Below are positions 25,989-34,382 of a stretch of DNA of 64,000 nucleotides, piece after piece; positions within the stretch are counted from its first letter, which is position 1; each line of letters begins with the position of its first letter. The notes beneath the pieces were generated by a model, which was given only the letters and a program-made list of their open reading frames with translations, had not been told where the DNA came from and searched no databases. Position numbers and translations under genes: made by a program. The stretch lies in contig NZ_CP113116.1 in NCBI RefSeq assembly GCF_026625985.1, positions 5,890,001-5,954,000 of the forward strand. Reading direction: 5' to 3'. The stretch is from Mycobacterium sp. Aquia_213. Lineage in GTDB: Bacteria > Actinomycetota > Actinomycetes > Mycobacteriales > Mycobacteriaceae.

Positions 25989-26576
25989 TCAGCGCATTGA
26001 ATTGATCATTGCGCCGCCGTCGTTGTCGACTTGAGTGGTCGCATTGTCGTTCTGCCTGAAGTCAATGAAGGCCGTCTGCCGAGTCGAGGTGTTCAGCAGC
26101 TCGTTGAATGTGCCGATGACGGGAATCGGCCCCTGCGGACCTGACACGTCCGCGGTGTAGTTGATGAACGCCTCCTGCTGGAACTTGGGTCCCTGCAGTG
26201 TTTTCGTGATAGGTGCGCTCAAGTCCTTGACGTTGATCACGCCCGCCGCCGGAGTTCCGGTCAAATGACTGACATCGGCCTGCAGCATCCCGACGAGATC
26301 GCCTCCGCGCGCGGGTTTGACCGCGACCTGTAGCTGCGCGCTGGAGTCGGCGTTGGACAGCGCCACCCAATCGGTGCCGCGGTCCGCCATCGTCCAACCC
26401 GGCGCCGGCGTGATCGAGACGCCACCCGCGATGGCGACCGAGTCGGCCGAAGCCCGCGCGTGCGGTGGCCGGTTGACGTTGGCGATCAGGACGATCGCGG
26501 TGGCCGCGACGCCGACGATCGCGAGTGAACGCCGCCGAAATCCGAACGGTGCCCCAGTTGTCGACCAGGTGGTCAT
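25989..26576 (-). CDS. membrane-anchored or secreted protein of unknown function
   Basis: A 195-residue protein. After a basic start (GFRRRSLA) a single hydrophobic segment, AIVGVAATAIVLIANV, acts as signal anchor, and the remaining 150 residues are predicted outside the membrane. The outer domain (SITPAPGWTMADRGTDWVAL onwards) resembles the beta-rich, PsbP-like fold of mycobacterial secreted proteins, but I cannot assign a family with confidence. ATG 26576 has AGGAG 8 bases upstream; the longer frame from 26621 is less likely. Converges with the P450 gene. Confidence 0.78.
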   Translation of the reverse strand: MTTWSTTGAPFGFRRRSLAIVGVAATAIVLIANVNRPPHARASADSVAIAGGVSITPAPGWTMADRGTDWVALSNADSSAQLQVAVKPARGGDLVGMLQADVSHLTGTPAAGVINVKDLSAPITKTLQGPKFQQEAFINYTADVSGPQGPIPVIGTFNELLNTSTRQTAFIDFRQNDNATTQVDNDGGAMINSMR

Positions 26577-26741
26577 GCTCTTACTCCTGACGCTCAGCGG
26601 GCTAGTGGTTACTTTGCCCATCGGCTTCTAGAGTCGTCCGACGTCGTAAGACTTGTCCAAGACCGGGTTGCTATGGCTCGATATACGCCGCTTATCAAGC
26701 GTGCGCACGACGCCGCGCGCGGCCCCACTTAGCGGGAGTAG

Positions 26742-26915
26742 CTAGGCAGCTGCCACCCCGGAAGCCGACACGGGGGTCACCTCGGAGTGCACGTGGCCGC
26801 AGGTCCCGCAGCGCACCTCGTACTCGAGTTTGTTGTCACCGACTTCCAGGAACCGATACTCAGCGAACGCCGCGCATCGCGGGCACCGCGTGCGACCGTG
26901 CTCTACTGTCGTCAT
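26742..26915 (-). CDS. small zinc-ribbon protein, 57 aa
   Basis: A short gene found by reading the minus strand. It starts at ATG 26915 with GGGAG 7-8 bases upstream and encodes 57 residues. Two Cys pairs, CPRC (residues 11-14) and CGTC (36-39), with the connecting strand EYRFLEV-EYEVR, form a typical rubredoxin-like or TFIIS-like zinc ribbon of about 40 residues. Such small ribbons often bind RNA polymerase, nucleic acid or partner proteins; the role is unknown. Codon positions show the usual high-GC third-base bias. Confidence 0.7.
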   Translation of the reverse strand: MTTVEHGRTRCPRCAAFAEYRFLEVGDNKLEYEVRCGTCGHVHSEVTPVSASGVAAA

Positions 26916-26989
26916 CTGCGGGCTCCCTTCGCGACTGCGGTTTCGTGAAAATACCCGCTTGAGGCCTGGTCAAACCTGCTATTTCGCGG

Positions 26990-27400
26990 CTAGTAGAGAC
27001 GGTATGCCTGACCCGACAAATCGAATCCGTGCTGCGTCTTCGTGTTCCGGCACCCAATGCCCGCCGGTGTGCTGGTGCACGACATCAGGCCGACGGTGTG
27101 GGTGTTGCCGACCGCGAGCAGCGGGCCGTCACCGAACGCGCTGTCGATGTGGCAGGCAAACTGACCCGGCTGGTCGCCGTTGACGATGAGCGCGTTACCC
27201 CAATCCAATGGGCAGTCCGCCGGCTTGGGCGGCGGACTGAATGCGTAGTCCTTGATATCGCAGCGTGCCTGGAAGTCGTAGACCTCGCATCCGATGTTGC
27301 CGCCCGGCAGCGTGATAAAGCCGGGGTCGGCCGATGCCCGCGGCGCGAACATGCCGAGCCCAGCGACCGCTACCGCTGCGGCGGCGACCATGCGTTTCAT
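26990..27400 (-). CDS. secreted DUF6636-like protein
   Basis: A 136-residue protein with a Sec signal peptide (MVAAAAVAVAGLGMFAPRASA, cleavage after ASA) and a small Cys-rich mature domain. Pattern NIGCEVYDFQARCDI, ADCPLDWG, FACHIDSAFGD, LMSCTSTPAGIGCRNT suggests disulfide pairs, fitting exported proteins of actinobacteria annotated as DUF6636. Function unknown. ATG 27400 is chosen because the signal peptide starts there; the frame extends to 27463. It is divergent from the SDR gene across a perfect inverted repeat. Confidence 0.82.
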   Translation of the reverse strand: MKRMVAAAAVAVAGLGMFAPRASADPGFITLPGGNIGCEVYDFQARCDIKDYAFSPPPKPADCPLDWGNALIVNGDQPGQFACHIDSAFGDGPLLAVGNTHTVGLMSCTSTPAGIGCRNTKTQHGFDLSGQAYRLY

Positions 27401-27454
27401 GCGCCGGACGTTACCCGGCGAGCGGGCACTTTGGCCCCGGAAGCGTATTGCCGC

Positions 27455-27483
27455 TTTGAACACATATCGTTAATGTGTTCAAA
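27455..27483. promoter_or_regulatory. 11-bp perfect inverted repeat, candidate operator
   Basis: TTTGAACACAT and ATGTGTTCAAA flank a 7-base spacer. The site is 55 bases before the DUF6636-like gene and 110 bases before the SDR gene, in their shared control region. Length and symmetry fit a dimeric repressor, for example of the TetR or GntR class; no such gene adjoins. Confidence 0.62.
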
Positions 27484-27592
27484 TGCCCGTCGATGCCGCA
27501 TCGATACGGCCATCGTCGTTGTCGGACAACGAGTTTCGTATTTGACCCGCCGCCCGGCCACAACCGGCACCGCACGCAGAGGAGCTATCGGC

Positions 27593-28420
27593 ATGACCGA
27601 CACTGCCACCCCGTTAGCCGGGAAGGTCGCTTACGTGACGGGAGCGGCCCGCGGACAGGGCCGCTCACACTGCATCCGGTTGGCCCGGGCCGGCGCCGAC
27701 ATCGTCGCGATCGACGCGTGCGCGCCGGTTGCCGAGCACAACGGCTATCCCCCGGCCGCACCCGAAGACCTCGCCGAGACGGTCAGCCTGGTTGAGGGTG
27801 AGGGCCGCAAGATCCTGGCCGAGGAGGTCGACGTCCGTGACCTGGCCGGCCAGCAGCGGGTGGTGTCGAATGCGATCGAACAGTTCGGGCGCCTCGATAT
27901 CGTCGTTGCTAATGCCGGCGTGCTGAATTGGGGCCGGGTGTGGGAGATTTCGGCTCAGCAGTGGCAGGAGACGCTAGACACCAACCTCACCGGGTTGTGG
28001 AACACCATGAAATCCGTGGTGCCGGCGATGATCGACGCCGGCAATGGCGGATCGATCATTAACATCAGTTCCGCGGCGGGAATCAAAGCCGTCCCGGGCT
28101 GCGGGCATTACTGCGCGACGAAATTCGGAGTCGTCGGCCTCACCAACTCGTTGGCGGTCGAACTCGGTGAATTCGGCATCCGCGTCAACTCGGTGCACCC
28201 CTACGGAACCGACACCCCGATGGGCAACGACCTGTCGATGTACAAGGTTTTTCAAGATCACCCGCAATACATCCACAGCTTCTCGCCCGGCGCACTGCCG
28301 ACCGATTCGCTGGCCGCCCCCGACCTGATCTCCGACATCGTCGTGTGGCTGGCCGGCGATGCGTCCTCGTTGGTCACCGCCGCCCAAATCCCGGCCGACA
28401 AGGGCTATCTCAAGATCTGA
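27593..28420 (+). CDS. mycofactocin-type short-chain dehydrogenase/reductase
   Basis: A 275-residue SDR. The cofactor motif TGAARGQGRSH (residues 16-26) with a long insert DACAPVAEHNGYPPAAPEDL is characteristic of the SDR subfamily linked to the mycofactocin cofactor in mycobacteria. NAG motif ANAGVL, catalytic Ser in ISSAAG and YCATK (about 173-177) are intact. These enzymes oxidise alcohols such as carveol-like terpenols or steroids with a tightly held nicotinamide. ATG 27593 follows AGAGGAG by 8 bases. Mycofactocin biosynthesis genes are not in the window. Confidence 0.9.
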   Translation: MTDTATPLAGKVAYVTGAARGQGRSHCIRLARAGADIVAIDACAPVAEHNGYPPAAPEDLAETVSLVEGEGRKILAEEVDVRDLAGQQRVVSNAIEQFGRLDIVVANAGVLNWGRVWEISAQQWQETLDTNLTGLWNTMKSVVPAMIDAGNGGSIINISSAAGIKAVPGCGHYCATKFGVVGLTNSLAVELGEFGIRVNSVHPYGTDTPMGNDLSMYKVFQDHPQYIHSFSPGALPTDSLAAPDLISDIVVWLAGDASSLVTAAQIPADKGYLKI

Positions 28421-28837
28421 GCGCCCGCTATCGGCGGTCAGCGTCGTTGGTTGCGGCCGCTGGTCGCGGAATCGCTCTGGGGGCGATCGGAGAAAGTAGG
28501 CATCTGCACGGGTTCCGAGTCGTCATCTGTGTGAGACACGACCTCGGGCTCGGTGCGATGTGAAAACAAATCCGACGAATTCATCGAGCGGGGTCCTTAA
28601 ATTGGTTCGGCTTCAGCGCAACGTTGGTTGTCGAGCGAAGGTCGATCGATTCGTGAGCTGCGCATCTACACACAAAGACGTCCAGGGTGCCAATGCCGAT
28701 ACGAGCGACTTACCCACCAATCTACACGCGGGCGTCGGGAAAAACGTCGTTCGGAGCGATTGCTCCGCCACCAACCCCGCAACGTGCTGTGGGCTGGCGG
28801 GAAATCACCCACCAGCCCACAAGAAGAAAAGCTCACA
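28421..28837. other. 417-base gap between convergent SDR and cspA genes
   Basis: No convincing gene on either strand: the open frames here lack ribosome-binding sites and family similarity. Composition is lower in GC than the neighbours. The only clear element is the cspA stem-loop at its right end. Confidence 0.6.
28788..28821 (-). terminator. cspA: stem-loop downstream of cspA
   Basis: TGTGGGCTGG and CCAGCCCACA, extended by GGG/CCC with one mismatch, enclose a 6-base loop. On the cspA strand it begins 17 bases after the stop and has no run of T behind it, as often in mycobacterial terminators. Confidence 0.65.
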
Positions 28838-29041
28838 CTAGATGGCGGTTACCCCGACAGCCTGCGGACCCTTGTTCCCCTGCTCGACGTTGAACTCAAC
28901 TCGCTGGTTTTCCTCGAGCGACTTGTAGCCGTTTCCCTGGATTTCTGAGTAGTGGACAAACACATCTGCTGCGCCACCATCCGGAGCGATAAAACCGAAG
29001 CCTTTTTCGCTGTTAAACCACTTCACAGTTCCCTGTGTCAT
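28838..29041 (-). CDS. cspA: cold shock protein CspA
   Basis: A 67-residue single cold-shock domain. RNP1 KGFGFIAP and RNP2 VFVHYSEI are intact, with GTVKWFNSEKGF at the N-terminus and the usual C-terminal GPQAVGVTA. CspA binds single-stranded RNA and DNA as an RNA chaperone. ATG 29041 gives the standard mycobacterial length; an upstream ATG at 29059 would add six residues unlike the family. It is monocistronic and ends at a stem-loop. Confidence 0.95.
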   Translation of the reverse strand: MTQGTVKWFNSEKGFGFIAPDGGAADVFVHYSEIQGNGYKSLEENQRVEFNVEQGNKGPQAVGVTAI

Positions 29042-29235
29042 ACCTTCAACTTCTCTCATCCTGAATGGATGCCGACGGGCATCCCGGGTCAGACTAGCAT
29101 GTGCGGCGCGTAGGAGTTGTCTTCGACTGCGATGGAACGCTTTTCATCCACTCAGACGAGGTGAGCGACCGCGAGTTCGTGCTGAAAAATGGTCTACCGC
29201 AAGGAAGTTCGGCGGGTACCGGCTCAAGCATGCAG

Positions 29236-29556
29236 TTACTGACTCAGCACCGGTCTGAGGTCATCGAGGCGGTCGAACAGGTGCCAGATGTATCCCGACG
29301 ATCCGTTCTCGCGGTGCGGATGCAGGTCGGCGAGTTCAGGGTCGTTGCAGTAATTGTCAAAGGCTTCCCGCGATTCCCACTCCACCAGTATCAGCACTTG
29401 CCGCGGCTCGATGTCGCCGAGCATCGCGTGCTGGAAACTCCCCAGCGCAACAACGCGGCCGCCGTGTCGGGCCACCTCGGCGGGTGACCGTCGTGAGTAA
29501 GCGCGGTACTCGTCGGCATCGGCAATATCGAAGAGATTCAAGGCATAAACGCTCAT
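29236..29556 (-). CDS. DUF1330-like dimeric barrel protein
   Basis: A 106-residue protein with a ferredoxin-like (dimeric alpha/beta barrel) pattern: VYALNLFDIADADEYRAY, then RVVALGSF, RQVLILVEWESREAFDNY. This matches the DUF1330 group, whose members bind or break down small molecules; function here unknown. Minus-strand neighbour of the transglutaminase-like gene (33 bases), perhaps co-transcribed. Confidence 0.82.
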   Translation of the reverse strand: MSVYALNLFDIADADEYRAYSRRSPAEVARHGGRVVALGSFQHAMLGDIEPRQVLILVEWESREAFDNYCNDPELADLHPHRENGSSGYIWHLFDRLDDLRPVLSQ

Positions 29557-29589
29557 GGCGCCGACGTTACGTGCGGCCGCTCGTCGCCT

Positions 29590-30444
29590 CTACGCCAGGC
29601 TGACCAGTTGCTCGACCGAGTCTTTGGGCAGCTCACCGTCGACAACCGCCGTAACGACCATGTTTTGCAAGGTGATGGCGCCCCCATGGTTGTCCAGGAA
29701 CGCGGTGTCGGCGGCATCGCGGCCGGTGGCAATGCGGACCATGGACTGGCGGGGGGCCAGGCAGGTGGCATCGACGACCCGCCACACACCGTCGATCAGC
29801 GCCTCGGCCACGGCGTGAAAATCCATCGGTTGACATCCCGGCGCGTAGACCGCCACCAATCGGGCCGGGACATTCACCGCGCGCAGCAGCGCGATAACCA
29901 GGTGGGCGTAGTCGCGGCACACGCCCGCACCGGCGAGCAAGGTGTCGGCGGCCCCGTCGATTGGATCGCTGGATCCCGGAACATAATTCAGCCGGGTACC
30001 GACCCAGGACGAGACCTTCTCGAGCAACGTGACCGAGGTGCCGTACTGCTGGAATTCCGTCGCGGCGAATCCGAAGAACTTGTCGGCCTCGGCGTATCGG
30101 CTGGGGCGCAGATAGGTGATTGCGTCGATATCGCTGCGCGGCTCGGGGTCCGCCTGCCCGACGACGGTCGCCGAGTACGACAAGGTAACTGTTCCGGTGT
30201 CGGCGGCCACGACATGAATGCGTGTCTGGTGCGGGCCGACGATTTCGCGCGGCTCAAGCACCTTGCCGTTTCGCTCGATGGTGAGCGATTCGCTCACCTC
30301 GAGGCCTGGCTGACGGCTGACCGCGATCTGGATGTCCAGCACCGTCGGTTCGGTTACCTCGATCTCGATTTCTGCGCCAACCGTGCGGCCGGCGCCGGCC
30401 GTGCTGTCGTCGTCTGTCGCGACGCGGCGTCTCCATGCAGGCAT
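29590..30444 (-). CDS. transglutaminase-like family protein
   Basis: A 284-residue protein with the bacterial N-terminal transglutaminase-associated beta domain (about residues 25-130) and a transglutaminase-like cysteine protease core. The catalytic triad is visible: Cys in AGVCRDYAH, His in MDFHAVAEA and Asp in VVDATCLAP. Mycobacterial homologues are cytosolic and often sit with peptide-modifying or circular-protein genes; their substrates are unknown. No signal peptide. ATG 30444 is the only start near the N-terminal domain. Confidence 0.88.
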   Translation of the reverse strand: MPAWRRRVATDDDSTAGAGRTVGAEIEIEVTEPTVLDIQIAVSRQPGLEVSESLTIERNGKVLEPREIVGPHQTRIHVVAADTGTVTLSYSATVVGQADPEPRSDIDAITYLRPSRYAEADKFFGFAATEFQQYGTSVTLLEKVSSWVGTRLNYVPGSSDPIDGAADTLLAGAGVCRDYAHLVIALLRAVNVPARLVAVYAPGCQPMDFHAVAEALIDGVWRVVDATCLAPRQSMVRIATGRDAADTAFLDNHGGAITLQNMVVTAVVDGELPKDSVEQLVSLA

Positions 30445-30561
30445 GCGATCAAGCCCTCTCGTCTAGGCCAGTCGATTCCCGCTCACTGCTTGGCAGGGCT
30501 CACTTGTACGCCCTTTCTTACCGCACCCGCCCTCCGCCCGCTCGTCGGCGGCGGGGCCTGA

Positions 30562-31560
30562 CTACTGGCCCGCCTTGCTGGCCAGGTCGATCGCGTACTG
30601 GTTGACGAAGGTGCCCGCCGGCGGATCGCCTTTGCCGCATGATCCGTCGGATTCACCGGGGCGTTTGATCCACAAGTAGGCGTCGGCGTGCGCGCCGGCG
30701 GTCGACGCGGTCGGCGGAGCGCCCAGTGCCCGGCCGCTGGGGTTGCACCAGTTGAGCTCGGCGTCAGGCGCCGGTCCGGCACCGTTGCGTGACGTGTCGA
30801 CCACGTAGTGCGAACCGTTCGTGAGCCCCGAAATCGCTTCGCCGTACCCGATTTCGTCCTCGGTGGTGAAGAAGTTCGCGGTGTTGACGCTGAAACCCCG
30901 CGCGTGGCCGACGCCGGCCTGGTTGAGCCGGCCGGCCATGTCCTCGGGGCTGTGCCAGCGCAGGTGCCCGGCATCGACGTAGACGGCCGCGTTCGGATCC
31001 CGGGTCAGCGTGTCGACGGCGTAGCGAATCAAGTCGTAGCGTTCTTGGCGCTGGTCACCCGACAGGCAGTCGGCCATGGCGAGCGCATCGGGTTCGACGA
31101 CGATCGCCACCCGCGACGCGCCCACGCCGGCAGCGATGCCGTCGATCCAGCCTCGGTAGTCCGCGCCCGACCCGAGCCCACCCGCCGCGAAGCTGCCGCA
31201 GTCGCGGTGCGGGATTCCATACAGCGTCAGAACCGGGATGGCGCCGGCAGCCGCCGCGTCGCCGACGTACTTCCCGACCGTGCCCGCCGAGCCGCCCGGG
31301 ACGATCCAGTACGCCTGCGGGGTGTTGGCGATGGCGGTCAACTGGGGACTCGGTGGCTGGGCGCCCTGCGCGGCGCGCATGGCCGCCGAGCCGGGGTTGA
31401 CGTAGAACGGCGCTCCGGCCAGCGGGTTCCCGTCACTGGCCAAACGCACCCTCGGGGCGGCCTGCGGCGGGTCGGCCGCAATACCTACCCAGGCAACGGC
31501 CGCAATGGTGAGGAAGGGGCCAATCCACCGAGCAAGAGCCCGCGCAGCTGAGGACATCAC
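30562..31560 (-). CDS. celA1: secreted GH6 family cellulase (CelA1-like)
   Basis: A 332-residue glycoside hydrolase family 6 enzyme with an N-terminal signal sequence (RWIGPFLTIAAVAWVGIA). The acid catalyst region VVEPDALAMADC, VYVDAGHLRW and the C-terminal NWCNPSGRALG and YLWIKRPGESDG are GH6 marks. It cleaves beta-1,4-glucans by inversion. From memory, M. tuberculosis Rv0062 CelA1 is longer because of a C-terminal Pro-rich linker and a CBM2 domain; this copy stops after the catalytic domain, so it lacks a carbohydrate-binding module. ATG 31560 or 31557 are equivalent. Confidence 0.88.
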   Translation of the reverse strand: MMSSAARALARWIGPFLTIAAVAWVGIAADPPQAAPRVRLASDGNPLAGAPFYVNPGSAAMRAAQGAQPPSPQLTAIANTPQAYWIVPGGSAGTVGKYVGDAAAAGAIPVLTLYGIPHRDCGSFAAGGLGSGADYRGWIDGIAAGVGASRVAIVVEPDALAMADCLSGDQRQERYDLIRYAVDTLTRDPNAAVYVDAGHLRWHSPEDMAGRLNQAGVGHARGFSVNTANFFTTEDEIGYGEAISGLTNGSHYVVDTSRNGAGPAPDAELNWCNPSGRALGAPPTASTAGAHADAYLWIKRPGESDGSCGKGDPPAGTFVNQYAIDLASKAGQ

Positions 31561-31631
31561 TTCAGGGAAATTAGTGCGTCAAGGCACAGGGCGCACAACT
31601 GGCCCACAATTGCGGCCGGACGGGCAGCGGA

Positions 31632-32711
31632 TCAGCCCCACCAGAACGCCGCGGCGATGATCCCGTAGAGCACGACCAGGGTGGCGCCTTCGAGCCATGT
31701 CGATTCGCCGTCGAACGAGATGAACGCGGTGAGCACGACCGCGAGCAGCAGGACCACCACCAGCATCGGGCTGAAAACCAGAGTCAGCCCGGCCATGCCG
31801 GTCACCTGCGAGATGAGCACCAGCACCGGCCCCAGCACCAGCGAGATCTGAAGGGGTGAATTGAGGACGACCGAAAATGCGTAGGCGGACTGGTTCCGCG
31901 CGGCGAGCTGGATGCCGACGAAGTTCTCCACCGCGTTGCCGGCGATCGCCACCACCACCAGCCCCGCGAAGACCTCCGAGATATTGAGCGCGTGCATGGC
32001 CGGTTGCAGCGCATCGACAAACCACTCCGACACGAAGGCGGCCAGGACACCGGCGACGGCCAGCATGCCGACCGCGAGCCAGACCGGCCAGCGCGGGTGC
32101 TCGTGGAACCCGGCGGACTGCTCCTCGTCGTCCTCGCGGCGCAGCGAAGCCGGTAAGGACAGCACGAACAAGCCCACCAGCAGCACCGAGACGACGATCG
32201 ACAGTGCGTCCTCGTGGGTTGAGGCCGGGGTGTGGATCCAGTAGGCCACCGACGGGATCGACATCGCTGTGACCGACAGCAGCATCAGCACCGTCACGGT
32301 GCGGGCACGATGAGACCCGAGTTGCTGCGTTCCGTGCCGCAGTCCGCCGGCCACGAATGCGAGTCCCAGCACCAACAGGAGGTTGGCCAATATAGATCCG
32401 ACCAACGCGGCGCGGACCACGTCGACCAGGCCCTTCCGGAGGCTGAACAGGCAGATGAAGAGCTCGGGGAGGTTGCCGAGCGCCGACTGGAGCACGCCGG
32501 TAGCGCCGGCGCCAAAGCGATCACCGAGCTGGTCCACACTGTGGCCCACCACCGCCGCGAGAACACCGACCGCCGCGGCCGCGACAAGGAAGGTGAGCAC
32601 CGAGTTCCAACCGCCGAAATGGGCGACGCCGGCGCATAGCGTGAACGCCACCGAGAGGAACAACAAGATTCGATCGGACCGAACCAGTACGGGCGTCGCG
32701 GCGGCCGGCAT
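31632..32711 (-). CDS. Ca2+/H+ antiporter (CaCA/Cax family)
   Basis: A 359-residue membrane antiporter with about eleven helices in two inverted halves. The two alpha-repeat signatures are LQSALGNLPELFICLFSL in the first half and VAIAGNAVENFVGIQLA in the second, each with the ion-binding acidic residue. An acidic loop, REDDEEQSAGF, separates the halves. Cax/ChaA proteins expel Ca2+ (or other cations) in exchange for protons. ATG 32711. Monocistronic on the minus strand. Confidence 0.9.
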   Translation of the reverse strand: MPAAATPVLVRSDRILLFLSVAFTLCAGVAHFGGWNSVLTFLVAAAAVGVLAAVVGHSVDQLGDRFGAGATGVLQSALGNLPELFICLFSLRKGLVDVVRAALVGSILANLLLVLGLAFVAGGLRHGTQQLGSHRARTVTVLMLLSVTAMSIPSVAYWIHTPASTHEDALSIVVSVLLVGLFVLSLPASLRREDDEEQSAGFHEHPRWPVWLAVGMLAVAGVLAAFVSEWFVDALQPAMHALNISEVFAGLVVVAIAGNAVENFVGIQLAARNQSAYAFSVVLNSPLQISLVLGPVLVLISQVTGMAGLTLVFSPMLVVVLLLAVVLTAFISFDGESTWLEGATLVVLYGIIAAAFWWG

Positions 32712-32922
32712 GGGTCAACCCTATGCGAGCCGACGCGACGACGCGGCGTGTCAAGGGAAGTCGTTGGTGGACAACAACACCCGGGCATAGTCATCCGCTG
32801 CACCGGAATGCCTTACGCTGGGCCGAGACGAATCGAGCGTGCGTCGCCGATCGTTGCGGAAGGCCGTACCGAAGGGTATACGGTATTCCCGCGTAGCCGA
32901 GCCGCGACGCCTGCAAAGGCGT

Positions 32923-33786
32923 TCAGGCCGGGGCCGGGGCTCGCCCGAAGTAGAGCTCCTGAGTCGCGACGCACACCATTTGCCCCGTGCGGTTGTACAT
33001 CGTCGACGTGGTCAGCCCCCGGCCCGCGACACCGCTGACCGACATCTGATCCGACAGGACCCAGTCCGCCAGGTCGACTGGCCGGTGAAACCACAGTGCG
33101 TGATCGATGAGGGCGTTGAATGTGCTGACCGGCGTGGCCCGCCGCATGACGAGCGCGGGTTCGACCATCGTGGTTCCGGACAGGTAGGTCAGCAGGCAGT
33201 CGTGCAGCACCTCGTCGGGCGCGACAAAGCTGTTGGGCCGCCACCACATTCGCAACCGCGGCGACAGCTCGGGGAGGTCGACGGCAAGCCGTGGTGGGGG
33301 GTCGACGTAGCGCAACTCGAAGGGCCGGGGCTCGACCCAGAAACCGTCCAGTTCATCGGCGTAGGCCGCCAACTGCTCCTGCACCGGCGGTAGCGAGTCG
33401 GGATCGGCGACGTCGGGCATCGGCTGTTGATAGTCCAGCGACTCGAATGGCTCGTTGAACGAAGCGAGCGCTTCGAGCAGAATCTGGCCGTCCTGCCGGG
33501 CCGAGATCTTGCGGGTGGACAACGCGCCGCCGTCGCGGGCCGCGTCGATGTGAAGGTCAACAGGCTTGCGGGCATCACCGGCGCGCAGGTAGTAGACGTG
33601 CACGCTGTGGGGCCTGCGCCCCGGCGCAGTGCGGCTTGCCGCCATCAGAGCCTGGGCGGCGATGTGACCTCCGGCGATGTGGTGGCTCGGGTTGTCCAAC
33701 TGCGCGGCGAGGAAGTGGTGTTCGTCAACGCGGTCAACGTTGAGCGTGTCGATGACATCGGCCAGGGTCGGCCAGCGGTAACTCAC
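32923..33786 (-). CDS. acyl-CoA thioesterase II (TesB family)
   Basis: A 287-residue double-hotdog thioesterase. N-terminal hotdog has HIAAQALMAASRTAPGRRPHSV and VYYLRAGD; the second repeat has NALIDHALWFHRP and LSDQMSVSG, with a late YNRTGQMVCVATQELY. TesB enzymes hydrolyse medium- and long-chain acyl-CoAs. The Asp-Gln-Ser/Thr catalytic set of TesB is consistent but I do not assign exact residues. No signal peptide. Followed after 53 bases by the ArsC-like gene in the upstream direction. Confidence 0.9.
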   Translation of the reverse strand: MSYRWPTLADVIDTLNVDRVDEHHFLAAQLDNPSHHIAGGHIAAQALMAASRTAPGRRPHSVHVYYLRAGDARKPVDLHIDAARDGGALSTRKISARQDGQILLEALASFNEPFESLDYQQPMPDVADPDSLPPVQEQLAAYADELDGFWVEPRPFELRYVDPPPRLAVDLPELSPRLRMWWRPNSFVAPDEVLHDCLLTYLSGTTMVEPALVMRRATPVSTFNALIDHALWFHRPVDLADWVLSDQMSVSGVAGRGLTTSTMYNRTGQMVCVATQELYFGRAPAPA

Positions 33787-33839
33787 TCGGGCAATATTGT
33801 CATCCGCTTCACCGGCGAGCGGCCGGGGGCTGCCGGTGC

Positions 33840-34256
33840 TTATGGGCGGTCGGCGCTGGGGAAGAGTTCGGCGATCAGTGCGTGGACGTGTTCGGTGATG
33901 GCGTCGCGGATGGCGCGAACGATATCGGCAGGCTGGCCTGCTGGGTCGTCGAGTTCCCAGTCGCGGTAAGCGATTCCGGGGACGTGGGGGCGGATGTCGC
34001 CGCAGCCCATGGTTATCACGATGTCGCTGGTCCCCACGAGTTCGGGCGTGAGGAGTTGGGGGGTTGCGCTGGTGATGTCGATGCCGATTTCGGCCATCGC
34101 CGCGATGGCGCCGGGGTTGAGCACGTAGGCGGGTTCGGTTCCGGCAGAGCGAACGTCGACGCGATTACCGGCGAGGTGGGTGAGTAATGCGGAGGCCATT
34201 TGAGAGCGGCCGGTGTTGTGCACACAGACGAACAAAACGCTAGGTTTGGCACTCAA
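33840..34256 (-). CDS. arsenate reductase ArsC-like / low-MW phosphatase family
   Basis: A 138-residue protein of the low-molecular-weight tyrosine-phosphatase fold. The active-site loop is VCVHNTGRSQMA (Cys-x5-Arg type), the general acid Asp lies in YRDWELDDPAGQ. The GCGDI and DWxLDDP features match the mycothiol-dependent arsenate reductases of actinobacteria, which make arseno-mycothiol. No ArsB/Acr3 transporter or ArsR regulator adjoins, so a resistance role is only inferred. Confidence 0.85.
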   Translation of the reverse strand: MSAKPSVLFVCVHNTGRSQMASALLTHLAGNRVDVRSAGTEPAYVLNPGAIAAMAEIGIDITSATPQLLTPELVGTSDIVITMGCGDIRPHVPGIAYRDWELDDPAGQPADIVRAIRDAITEHVHALIAELFPSADRP

Positions 34257-34382
34257 CGGTCGGCGCTCCCAGGAAAATCAGCCCAGCGCTAGACGCTGCT
34301 AGGCCAACGGCAGTCTACGCTTCGACCAGCAGAAATAGCTTTGCAGGCGACTTTCGGGACCACCCAACCCGGCCGATGGTCG

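Noticed and set aside
28560..28841. 93-codon plus-strand open frame between the SDR and cspA
   Set aside because: No ribosome-binding site, odd composition, and it runs through the cspA stem-loop.
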